This document shows positions 12,001-22,604 of a stretch of 64,000 nt of DNA, in pieces; position 1 is the stretch's first letter; every line of letters begins with the position of its first letter. The notes beneath the pieces are model-generated. The model was not told the DNA's origin, did no database searches, and saw nothing but the letters and a program-made list of their open reading frames with translations. Made by a program: the position numbers and the translations under genes. This DNA is from Cymodocea nodosa (lineage: Eukaryota > Streptophyta > Magnoliopsida > Alismatales > Cymodoceaceae): the NCBI GenBank assembly GCA_036874045.1, contig CM072336.1:22147501-22211500 (forward strand), written 5' to 3'.

Positions 12001-15000
12001 AGTGTGAGCATGGCGGCGAGCGCGAGCACGACAGTGAGGGCGAGTGTGAGGGTGAGGGCGAGTGCAAGTGCGAACATGAGGGAGGGCAAGTGCAAGGGCA
12101 AAATCGCGTGCATAAGGTGGGAAAGTTTTCAACGGAAATGGAAAATGAATGTTTTATATGAACGAAAATATGTAGAATTCCTTTCCGTCAATTGGTATGC
12201 ACACTAACGACTTATAAAAGGAAAGTTTAAACTTTCCTTTCCTTTTCATGAATTCTTGTGTGCACTAACCTCCCTTAAGTAACAAGTCTAACTTTATTTC
12301 TAATTATGTTTCTAATATTATTTAATTTATTTTTAAAAACTCATTTAGTTCTAATAATTGATTTTCCAGTAGACTTTTCAATTAATTCTCAAACATTATT
12401 CTTCTTAAATTGATTTAATTCTCCATGCATGGTCATAATCCAATAATCATCATTATAGGTCCCTTCAACTGTTTTAGGCTTAATTTCTGATATAAAAGCA
12501 CAAAAATTATTAACATTCTAAATTTTACTTCTTGTCTGAATACCTTGATTGATGTGACAAATGATCTATTCAATGGGATGCCCAGGTTCTATTTTCCATG
12601 ATTGTTCAGTTGAGTCAGATGTAAGAAGTGTGGTAATTTCCTTTTTTTGAGTATTATTTTGACTTTTTGATTTATTTTCATTGTCACTGTCTATCTTTAA
12701 TAGCTTTAGTTTGCTTGTTAAATCTTCATCAAAAAATACATCAATAGATTCTTCCACTCTTCTATCATTCTCAAGGTAAACTCTATATCTTTTACTTCTA
12801 AAAGAATACCCAACAAGTATTGTAAAGTTAGATTTGACATTAAACTTGTTCTTTTGATCTATTGTATTAAGGATAAAACATTTATAACTAAATATTTTAA
12901 AATATTCAACATTAGGTGTTTTTCCATATCATAACTTAAAAGTTATTTTATATAATATCGACTTAAGATGAGTTCTGTTAATTATATGACAAGTTATACT
13001 AACAACTTCTACCTATAAAAACTTTGCTAAATCTGATACATTCAGAAGAGTTCTTGTCATCTCTTAAATAGATCTGTTCTTCCTTTTCATAATTTCATTT
13101 TGAACTAGGGTTCTTAGACAAGAGAACTCATATGCTATTCCAAATGAATTACATAGTTCTTCAAATTCATTGTTTTCAAATTCTCTTCCATGATTACTTA
13201 TAATATTCTTTACAGTTGTTTTTTTTTCATTCTGAATTCTAATGCAGAGACGTTTAAATTCAACACAAACTTCATTTTTACATGTCAAAAATATAACTCA
13301 AGTGAATCTTGTGAAGTTATCAACAATTACTAGAGTATATTTTCCTCTTAAGTTTGCTATTTGTGTAGGACTAAATAAGTTTAAATGTAGTTTCAACAGC
13401 TGACTTGTGATAATGTTATTTATACTCTTATGTATTGATTTCTTTTATTTTCCAACTATACAATCACTACATGCTCTATCTCTTTTAAATCTAAGCTTAA
13501 ACACACCTTTAACAAAATCATGTTTGGTCAACTTCTTGAGAGTTCTTATATCGACATGTACCATATTTTTTATGTCATAATTACTCATCTTCACTAAAGG
13601 CTACTAAACATGCATCACTTGCAGAATTTTCAGTTGGAAAATCTAATGCATAAATTAAATTATCTCTAAAACTAGTAAATTTAATGCCAAAAGTATTTTG
13701 ATCCACTATAAAATAATTTTCAACAATAAAGAATAAATTGACTCAATGAGTTGTACACGTGAGACTTGCTAATTTAACGAGTTATGCACATGAGATCTAT
13801 TCTACCTTGTCTTTGTAAACTTATCTTTTCTTGTATATCACAATTTAAAACCAATATCCTCAATTGACTCAAATTTTTCTCTTATTCATATAGTTTCTTG
13901 CAAGTATAATATGTTAACTTTCCTTTTTATTGTTATGCCCATTAATTCCATACTTTTATCAATTAATGTTCCTATATTCTAAGTTGTTAACCTAATTTTA
14001 GTATTTTGGACTAACTTTTTTTCTCACACTGTTCATTAAGGAATGAGAATCCTTACTTATTTCCATTTACATCTAGAAATCGATGTAGAGCCCCTAATTT
14101 AAAAACATTATACTCAAGGTATACAATGCTTGCTTCTTGTTTTCTTTTCATTGCATCCAATGTTTGGTGCAATGTATCACTAAGAGGATTATGCTTCAAC
14201 AAATCATCCTTATGATTCATTTTCATGAAAGACTGATAAATTTTTACAGTTAGCTATCTACGTAAAGCTAATCCCCCTCTTTTATTCAGACTTGGAACCA
14301 ACTATGAAAAGGTTAACCTCCAGAAATAGAGTTAAAATTATTGAATACATGTGCAAAAGAAAATAAACAAAAGAAATGAAAGTAGAGGTGAAACTTTTGA
14401 AAACAAAGTCATAAAAAGAAAAATGAAACCAGATCTTACCAATACTCCCCAGGCTGGATCAGCCCAGCTTGCTTTTCGGCCTTTTTCACTGAATGGTAAG
14501 GAATAGAGTGACCATTGACTGAAACTTTTAACTTCTCCTTTCCAAACGGTTCTGAAGACCCCAACACTTCTCCCTTGTGAATGATAGTATGGGGAATCTC
14601 ATCATCTCCTCGTGCATCACAAGAGTAAAGTAGATCACTTTCTGTTTCCATATTCTCTGGCTCACTTGTGTCCAAGTACTTCTGATTCTTCTCCAACACC
14701 ACATCAGGAGGAGGATTGGAATGAGAAGCAAGCACAGGGAGTTTTCCATTTGCAGATTGAGCATTGTAATCAGATCCACCATAATATCTAAAATGAGAAT
14801 CGTCAAGAACATGGCACCTTGGTCTTCCTGAAATCCCATTGCTAGGGTTACTGGACTCTGAAGTTGCATCTGACGTCAGTGGAAGGGTAGACAACACAAG
14901 TTTCTTTCCAGTTATTTGAAATGTGATTATCTGAAAGCATGACCCACATTTCAGCTTCTTCCTCTCTTTCCCATTTGACAATACCACGGATGGCACTTGG

Positions 15001-15509
15001 AGCAGTTCAAAACAATTGTGGCAAACAAGTAAAGGAGAACCACCTGCAAGAGGTTCACATCGTTTATGGGTAATCAATTTTTGTTGGTATCTTGGTTTTA
15101 TAACGTTAGTATTCTTGTGTTCTCGAGGCTTAGAACCCTGGAAGGGGCTATGAGCATGTAAAGGCATTTGAAGGTTGTTGTTGCGACAATGTCGACACAC
15201 ACAAGTTGGTTGTCTGTAAAAAACTTGAGGACCTTTAGGAAAACAGTGAGCATGGGATGATGGCCTTTCAGGGACTACTGTTTTACTCATCTGCAGTGCT
15301 CCTTTGGTTTTACTGTCTGTGTGTCGGACTTCATAAGGTTGAATGAGCTGGTCTCTTAACGAATCAAGTGATCTAAGAAGCTCAGATGGATCTATGAGAT
15401 TCCCCACTCCAGGAGATGCCCCTCCATTCTGCCTGGATTTGCCTCTACTACTCCTTGGATCAACCTGTGAATTTCCATCTACAGGCAATTCCTTTTTACT
15501 GGAAGACAT
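6093..15509 (-). CDS. EDR4-like DUF3133 (probable zinc-ribbon) protein with a 7.8-kb first intron
   Basis: Four minus-strand exons (14440-15509, 6584-6644, 6248-6471, 6093-6150) join in frame to 470 residues. The ATG at 15507-15509 is preferred over a GTG two codons upstream. Exon 1 carries paired cysteines LLVCHNC and LKCGSCF (about residues 163/166 and 188/191), the DUF3133 zinc ribbon. The C-terminal block runs KKAEKQAGLIQPGEYW, YDYQAGFWGVMGEP, EFNYPMPKNCAAGN, LGKLAPTVEKLKKGFGMRRP, a signature I recall from EDR4-like proteins. EDR4 is a negative regulator of powdery-mildew resistance linked to clathrin-mediated trafficking. The family's usual N-terminal zinc-ribbon and coiled-coil part is not seen upstream. 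The protein is therefore either a short paralogue or missing an exon. Intron 1 (6645-14439) splits a conserved Trp codon and hosts several transposons. A G-box CACGTG lies at 15513-15518. Confidence 0.85.
7040..7880 (-). mobile_element. Decayed LINE reverse-transcriptase 3' fragment
   Basis: Minus-strand translation, with several stops, shows the plant LINE RT tail in order. It reads IGVLGDRKISLKLKGIFY, a YGSKC-like block, then MLKWRSGNTIKNKLKN and GVASIEDK. These match the family pattern of a GVLCDRRIPLKLKGKFY-like block, then ECW, RMLRWMCGNT, and a VGVAPIEDK-like block. The element ends near 7045-7090 in a degenerate hairpin and an AAC repeat, read as (TTG)n on its strand, typical of this LINE's 3' end. 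It lies in the EDR4-like intron, in the gene's own orientation. Confidence 0.75.
7199..7466. repeat. 134-bp tandem duplication
   Basis: Two diverged copies in direct orientation lie side by side. The block beginning acactaattaatttttct occurs at about 7219 and again at 7353, giving a 134-bp period. The duplication lies in the 3' part of the LINE fragment. Confidence 0.8.
8065..8390 (+). mobile_element. Second LINE RT fragment, opposite orientation
   Basis: Plus-strand translation with stops gives SRVLCDRRISLNLKRKFC, LYILECWIIKHDHV, then RNRVEVA and a basic tail. These are the same LINE RT blocks as the neighbouring minus-strand copy. The two fragments face each other inside the same intron. 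Confidence 0.7.
9003..9560. repeat. Array of about ten palindromic GAGTTA/TAACTC units
   Basis: Imperfect palindromes of 20-30 bases recur at roughly 40-90 bp spacing, for example ttgagttatgataactcaac near 9304, with diverged versions near 9019, 9069, 9160, 9207, 9241, 9353, 9430, 9470 and 9520. Linkers such as tctataaatac and tacacgttgag recur too. The array lies downstream of the copia RNase H end, where the 3' LTR would be expected. Confidence 0.75.
11404..12274. mobile_element. 871-bp non-autonomous TIR DNA element nested in the copia element
   Basis: The left end ggggtcgttagtgcaca and the right end, read inverted as gggaggttagtgcaca, form imperfect terminal inverted repeats. Flanking triplets are taa on the left and tta on the right, compatible with a diverged 3-bp target duplication of the PIF/Harbinger kind. 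A second inverted copy of the TIR core lies at about 12199-12211. No transposase is encoded, and the middle is a CG-rich minisatellite. It interrupts the copia frame between the RT and integrase-linker parts. Superfamily assignment is tentative. Confidence 0.65.
11755..12105. repeat. CG-rich GCGAGCGNGA-type minisatellite
   Basis: About 350 bases made almost wholly of gcgagc, gtgacg and agggc variants with 3- and 6-base periodicity, in DNA that is otherwise about 70 percent AT. All six frames are open and give Ala/Val/Leu, Arg/Ser/Ala or His/Arg/Ala-rich translations. These are products of the repeat, not genes. Confidence 0.85.
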
Positions 15510-17234
15510 CCCCACGTGAGAACTCTCCAGGATGCCACCAAAATTTCCGAGGCCTCCGCTACCTCAACGCACCTTCAGACTCCTCCAAGAACACCACCAC
15601 CCTGTTTTGGATCTATCGTTTTGCTGTTACAATTCATCCACAATAAGAAGAAGAAGAAGGAAAAAACCCAATAAAATAAATAGAAATGTCGCGGTATGTA
15701 TGCTAACACAGCAGCAATAGCAAAATCCACATCGGGGACGCCGTAAAGAAGAAGATAATTAAACATCGTAAAGAAGAAGATACTTGCCACACATGGGGAC
15801 GCCGCGCAACCACCGCCTGTGCTTCCCCGATTCCGTCTTCCATCACCCAAATCCAAGAGTCCAGTCTTTCCCCCAACCCAAAAGCTCAGACCCACAAAAC
15901 GGCCATCACAGATTGAGGACAACCCGTGCAAGGTATGGCACGTTACGGGGCCAAGGAAGAGGAGATGGCGAAAAGGGGGTAAACCGAGGGTACAGTGGTG
16001 ACCGTGGGAAGCGAACGAGAGAGCAGGGAGACCGACACGGATAATGGAAGTGGGTGAGCGCTATCCGACAAAGAAGAAGAAGAAGACGAAGGGGAAAAAG
16101 ACAGAGGAGAATCGTAAGCAACGTAGACCAAGTAAAATAGTGTCATTTCTTCCCACAAGAAACAAATTCACAATATTAATTAGAAATAATAATTACATTC
16201 CGACGGACGCAGAACTTCACAGGGAAGAAATTTTCAAACTCCCTTAACGCTGCCATGGTGAACAATATTATCCTTTCAACTTGGAGAAGAACACACGAAA
16301 TCCGAAAAAACCAATGATCAGATGCTCGCTCCATGCATTCAAGAAGCCACTCGAAAGCTTTGAATCCGCTAAAAACCTCCGATCGTCGGACGTTGCCCTC
16401 AACTTGTTCCCACCGACCGACGCAGAAGAGAATGAAGGTAAAACCAAAGGTAAACGAGATTTTCTTGCAAACGTAAAATTACAGTAGATCTTTTGCAGAG
16501 CTGACCTTCTCCAGCGCCAATTTCCTTTTACCTTCTACGACGATTTTCTCACTCGTCAGCTGGAGTAAAGTTGACTTCCACATCCCAAACGTGTGAGTGT
16601 TGAAGTTACAGGTCAAACACACGAGTTAAAAAATAATCTAATCTTTATATTAATTGTTTCTAATATTATAGAATAAATATTATTTATTATAATTAATATT
16701 TATTGATATAATAAAAAGAGTTTAATGTTGTTGTACATATTTGCGATTAAAAAATATTGTACTCGTTCATCTTATAGTTTAGACATGCAATTTAAAATCT
16801 ATCAGTAAGTTCTAAGTTAAAATATATATATATCTAAACTGTGGTATAAATACTTACAACTATCAATGATAAAGATTGTATTTGAAACAAATATTTATAA
16901 AAGAGAAATATCTATTTATTTCAAACGCAGTTTTGTTAAATTCTAAACCAATAATATATTTAAACCATAGGACAGACATTTATAACATTTTTTCTTTTCT
17001 GTGATTGTTAAGGTCTATTTTCATAGTGTCATGACACGTGCTCCCCACGAACAATGTTTGAGTATTGACTGACCTCTCTTGTTGGCACGGCCTTTTCACT
17101 CACTTCTAATGTAGTTATTACATGTTATTATGTTATTTTGTTTACTTGGACACGTCACTTATGTTGGGCTGTGCACCACCTCCTGCCTTTACACCCCAAG
17201 TTGCAAAAAATCATGGGTTCCCTCATTTTCCATC

Positions 17235-17280
<46 letters not shown>

Positions 17281-17617
17281 AGTAGTGATTTGCCACATCT
17301 GCAGCACGCATTGCCTTACACATCATGCAACCATTCCAGAATCACAAGCTGCAAGAGTTTGGATTACCGATCTATGTTCAGTTTACACCACAATCACATT
17401 ATTATAGGTACACTTACAGAATACAAGTGATGAACTCACAAATCTTTTTGAATTTGTAGTGTTGACAAGGTACGACCTTGTATCGTCACCACAATCTCTG
17501 CACCCTTTTTTTTTTTTCTTTAACAACAAACGATGATAGACAATGAAGTCCATGAATATTATCAAGTGCATGTATAAGTAAGTTTTAAGATGACAACATA
17601 CATACCAACGAGGAAGA
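15510..17617. other. Upstream of EDR4-like gene, intergenic, microsatellite
   Basis: Open frames around 15532-16487 are short, overlap on both strands and match no family, so this looks like the leader and promoter of the EDR4-like gene. An (AT)n(GT)n compound microsatellite lies at about 17235-17280. The rest is AT-rich without support for a gene. Confidence 0.6.
17235..17280. repeat. (AT)n(GT)n compound microsatellite
   Basis: About twelve AT units run directly into about eleven GT units. Small frames across it are repeat translations. Confidence 0.9.
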
Positions 17618-19608
17618 TCAGTATTTAGACGAGAATGACTTCTTGATTCCACGATGTTTTGTGGAACGTTCCTGTAGAAGATATTTGTAGTTTTCGCGCT
17701 GGTAATAGATTGGCAAGCAAAGCTGCCTTATAGCTTCCCTTTTCTCTTCATCCTTCAGTTTACATTCTTCTTCTTTGTGTGTCACAATCTTCTCCAATTC
17801 AGCTATCTTCTCCTTGAAGTCTGCCACCTTTGCATTTTGCTCTAGATTACGCTTAGAAGACTCCATTGTCTCCTTCAAAACTCGAAGATCCTTTGAACAG
17901 TCTGATAGTCGAGTTTGGAGTCGCTTGCAACTTTCCTCAAATGCAAGCTTCAAGCTCTGGAAATCACCGGTTAACTTTGTCAGCCCCATCTCCATGGCTT
18001 CTTTGACTTGATTGAGCTGGTAATCCACGTAATTTATCTCATCCTTCATATCCTTGTTCTGTCCCTCTAATTCCTGGCATTTTTCTTGCATTTCCTTCAT
18101 CTTCCTCTTGTGGAGTTCCTCCTTCTCCTTGTATTCAGATTTAGTGGTCTTGAATTTCTGGTTGGTGAGACAAAGATGGACTTCAAGTGTACCTATCGCC
18201 TCATGTAGCTTCTCCATATCGTCATCAACTTGAGCCTTTTGGGCCTCTGTGAGCTTAAGCTTTTTGAGAATCTGCCTTTGCTTGTCCTGAAGCCTAGCTA
18301 TCTCCACTTTCTTCCCTTCTATATTCATCTCAAGTTGGCCAATCGCCTCGTCTCCAGCTTGGAGGAGTTTGTACATGTCAGATAGCCTCTCAAATCGAAG
18401 TTCTCTTTTGCTTTTCCATCCATTTTCCTGGTTTAGCGACACATCAAGTTCAACCTGTGGATCACTTGCATTCTCTATCATGAGTTCGATATCAATATCT
18501 TCAAGCTCCTTTGTAATTTCCGCTACTTCCTTTCCTTTGTCTTCCAGTCCTCTTTGCAGGTTAGATTTCTGATGTTCCAACTCTGCCATCGATTTCCTTA
18601 AACTAGAATTTTCCACCAGCAGTCTTTTATTTTCTTCCGCAACTTCTTTCAACTCCTCGCGAGCCTTGTTGAGACTCAATGCAATTTCATCCTTCATTTC
18701 ACAATTGTTCTTCAATTTCTCCACTTCATCTTTCAACGTTTGGTTCTCTGCTTTCAGTCCTTTTACAGAGCTTTCACTGTCATATAACGTTTGCAACAGT
18801 ATAGAGTTTCCTGAGATCAGAGCTTCGTTCTCTTCCCGAATGCTTACAGCACTTTCACTTGATTGCTGCTGATTGATTTTTTCCAGTATGAGACATAGAC
18901 TTGCATTCTCGGCTTCTAAGACGTTGATCTTTCCTCTCATGCTTGCCATCTCATTCTGCAACGACAAACAAGCTGCTGCTTTTCTTGCCAATTTATTTGC
19001 TAGATCTTCTTCGTTACGTTGGGCATATATGATTCCATTTTCTTTACTCTCATTATGACCGCAGAACTCACTTAACTCTGAATCCGAAGTCTCTGATGAG
19101 CTGATGCCGTCGGCATACCGTCTAGTCATCTCTTGTTTCTGTATGCTCGACTTGTTAAGCTTTTCGATCAATTGATCATATCTTTCGTAGAGAAAGATAT
19201 GGTTGTGGAAGACTGTTTTGATCAGAGAAGCCAGTTTAGATTGGTCCTCGAAATTCTCATCCTTGTCTTCGTTATCAATTAGCATCAGTATCTCTTCTAG
19301 CTTATCGTCAATGTCTGCAATTACAAAAATTTTCAAGTTGAAGTTGACATATAACTGGTAGTTCTTCAAACCTTTCAAGAAGACAAATTCAAGGTAACTT
19401 TCCATGCAATGTTTACTTCACTGGACAAAAAAGATCCTCCTCACACTAGGATTAGAGATATGGTAAGTAGCCTTGAACAAGCCATGTTCAAGGAAATTCT
19501 TTATGGAAGAAAATTACCTTCTATTGCCTCTGACATTTGAGAGTGCTCCAAATCTGTATGGTGTCCAGCAAAGGATGAAATTAGATTCTTCAAGGCACTT
19601 TTCTTCAT
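17618..19608 (-). CDS. COP1-interactive protein 1-like / NAB-related coiled-coil protein
   Basis: Two minus-strand exons (19518-19608 and 17618-19314) join across a 203-bp intron to 595 residues. The short first exon starts MKKSALKNLISSFAGHH. The second opens with IDDKLEEILMLIDNEDKD and ends the N-terminal block with NHIFLYERYDQLIEKL. That block resembles the degenerate NAB-type N-terminus of CIP1 and relates to NET proteins. Residues from about 110 to 560 are continuous heptad-rich coiled coil. The C-terminal EEKREAIRQLCLPIYYQREN matches the EAIRQLC tail of CIP1-like proteins. CIP1 binds the light-signalling E3 ligase COP1 and associates with the cytoskeleton. This copy is far shorter than Arabidopsis CIP1, which exceeds 1,500 residues. 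The exact function is inferred from family only. Confidence 0.75.
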
Positions 19609-22604
19609 GCTTGGCAGGTCAAGATTCCGCTCTAACAACCCCTTACTTTTGTAGCAGAGATTTCAAGGTATTAGTAACCAACAAGCTACGTAATCAGGTG
19701 GATACAACTTGTGTGACCTATCAAGCATCATGTTTGTTGATTCGATATTCCATTTGCAAGTGGTAATTGCATGGCGTCAATGAAATAATTGATTCTACAT
19801 ATAAAACCATGGTTGAGGAATATGATTGCAGATATCAATTTCACTAACCTGCAACATCAATATCATTACTGCATAACCAAGTTCTAGTACAAGCACATCA
19901 CCATTAATAGGCATAAAACATGATTAGAGGATGGCAAAATTGATCGTGCTGTGACAAGAACCAAAAAGAGGGGAATGTGGTTTGGTCACTGCTTCATTCC
20001 AGACCTCACCTAAATCAAAAAAGGAAGAAAAGGTACCTACGTTGACTAACGCAAAAACCCATCCGGATGAAATATCAAATACCACCAAAATATTCTCACT
20101 TCTAACCCAAACACCATGGACATCTTTCAGAGCTTACGGTCTAATTTGGATTCCCAGCCAACACCTCTGCAAAAACCCAACCCATGCTTCTTCCCAACAC
20201 CACAGCAGGTGTGACACAATGGAATCAATTTTAACTATTCACGGATCATAATAATGACAAACCTTGTTCGATTGGGTGAAATTAATTAAAACACGGTATC
20301 CATGGCTTGCATAGCAAATGTATTTTTACCTGGATGACTTCTTTACCTCCTCTTCTTTCCTTGGGGAAGGAAAGAAGGGGATGGAGGGCAATGGAGAATG
20401 TGGGATAGAAACGAGGTGGAAGTCTCCAGCAAGAGGGTCAGGAAGGGAACATGGTTCTGTTTGGACTAATATATACAAAAACCATTGACTTCATTTTTTG
20501 ATGGGAACAGAAAGATGACACCTATTATAAAAAGAGGAAGGATTTTCTGGTGGCCACATTAATTACGTAATTTTTTTAATTTCTTTCTTATAAATACATG
20601 AAAGTATAAAATTAATCACATAGATTTCATCATTAGATGATTATAAATAAATGGTCAAATTTTTACTTAATTTAAATAAATGTTAATCCCCTATCTAAAG
20701 TACTTAAATTTTAATACTTTTTTTTGTTAAATTTTAACCATTGATTTTAAGTAAATATGTGATAATATCTATATTTTAGGTTAATATGAAATTTTAATGC
20801 ATGGTAGATTATACCAAAGATTAACTAATTATATAATAATTTTTAATTTTTTCCTAGTGACACCACTAGGAACATTTGGTGTAATAAAAAAAACAGAAAG
20901 ATGCTAACTTTTAGTTTTGTATTTCATCCAAACCTTTTTAGTCTTCAATTGGAATCCTCTTGTTCTTCGTCTTTATGATGAAATAATACAAAGATTACGC
21001 TTAAAATTTATTCTACAATGTAGGTTAGTTTTCTATCTTCTTGTAAATACGTGACAGGTAGAAATAATTATATAGATTAAGTTATTAATTGACTATAAAT
21101 GCATGGTAAAATTTTATTCAAATAAGTATCGGTCATTGATTTAAAGGCTTAAAAATTCACCATTTTTGTTAGTTTTCAGTCAGCAAAATATATTAAATAA
21201 TACAATTCCAACTAAGTTGAAATTTAAGTACATGATAGATTATAGACTAGATTAATAAGTTATATAAAAATTTGATTTTAAAATAGTAATAATAATAAAA
21301 TACAAAACACCTCTAAAAACACTTTTCTATTTCTATTTATATATATGACCAATAGTAAAATAGAATTGTCGGTCTTTCATTCTACTTCAAGAGAGGGAAT
21401 TCTGATATTAGTAACTTAAACAATTTCATCTTCTCTATTTCTTGGTGAGAGAGAAAGAGTGAGTTAATAACTCAGTTTTTTTTCTTCATATCTCACTTTC
21501 TTCTTCTCTTTATCATTTTAAATGGCAAAGAAGAGAAGTCTTCTTTCACTTTATTATTTTCTTTTACTTTTCCTCTCTCGATCCAAATCGGTCCTCAAAA
21601 GAGTTCTCACTTCCCAGACGTCAATCTTGGTGCAAAGAATCAAATATTGAAGTAACGCATGACACATTTTTATTCCAAAATGGAATAACAACGACAGAAT
21701 ATTCGTCAAGAGACTGACAAATATGAGTAATGACAATAAATTATTTTTTGATAATTATAGGAAATTTTTTTTTTCTTCTGTTGCCGGCTTTTTCCCGTAT
21801 AGCTGTTATTGTCTTGATGATATTTTATCAGCATTGGTTTATTATTTATTAGTACTTATTGACCATAGCTACCACAATGCAGTGGTTGCTATCTACTTTT
21901 ATATTAACACTGTTGAAGGATATTTTATGAAAAGGTCCTTGTAATCGTAAAAAATTAAAAAATTGTGAAATGTAGTATTGCAGGAATAATCAACAGAGAA
22001 GAGATCTGTTGAGCCATGAAGAGTCCAAGATGGAGGATGAGATTGACAGATAATAATAGAATGTTTGATATCCTGCAAGTTTTATCGGAAAAGGTCGCAG
22101 GTGCCAGGCAGCGTCCAAATCGTGCACACCTCCATTGCGTGAACTTCTAAATTCCTGCGAGATCACAACTTAATTTAGTAATTTTCCATAAAAATATATG
22201 CTCTCTTGAACTTGTAATCATCTGAAAGACTTGCTCAATCTTGGTTTTCGCAAAAAACTTAAAAGACCGATCAGCCTCATACGTTGCTTCAGAATATTAC
22301 CATCGACGTGGATTGAGTGAAATGCCTTGGCTTCCCAATATAATGGTGCCCGTGCGTTCGTGTTCATTGCTGAAACTTTCAATATGAAATTGACAAAGTA
22401 CAGCTATTTACAAAATATAAATTACAATCCTTGTCTCATTTCTCAGCTTGAAGACTTTCTTCCTTTGATCATGATCACCTCAGAGCAACAGAAGAAATTA
22501 TTCTGTTCTGTTAGTTCCTTCTCAATGAGATGCTACAAGGAGCAGTGGGTTGACAATTGGAACTGCCACAAAATAATGGAAGCTGGTCGTCAAAACAATA
22601 AAAA
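19609..22604. other. Intergenic, AT-rich
   Basis: No gene is supported between the CIP1-like start and the end of the CLF1-like gene. Open frames are short, isolated and unlike known families. The stretch 20530-21360 is very AT-rich. Confidence 0.6.

Larger units (their letters stand above)
10065..13860 (-). mobile_element. Decayed Ty1/copia retrotransposon, interrupted by a TIR element
   Basis: Broken minus-strand frames follow the copia order integrase, reverse transcriptase, RNase H. Integrase core: NHGREFENNEFEELC and FSCLRTLVQNE at 13064-13288. The integrase-RT linker with ESIDVFFDE and WKIEPGHPIE is at 12566-12757. RT with YVDDIIFDAT and the YDLKQTPKTWYDKL block is at 10894-11175. RNase H with NVCAYTRYQVSPK and LLGYNDVDYAGCKSDRKNTS is at 10415-10828, and DQLTDIFTKPL at 10065-10259. 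Frameshifts and stops make it non-functional. Gag is not recognised. About 90 bp near 13740-13830 resemble 9230-9300, suggesting remnants of two LTRs. Orientation matches the host gene. Confidence 0.9.

Noticed and set aside
11730..12207. Long Ala/Val/Leu, Arg/Ser and His/Arg-rich open frames on both strands
   Set aside because: They are translations of the CG-rich minisatellite in several frames at once; no domain, no start context, and they lie within a transposon.
15532..16487. Several overlapping ORFs upstream of the EDR4-like gene
   Set aside because: Short, both strands, mutually overlapping, no family match and no RCPKC ribbon; taken as promoter and leader.
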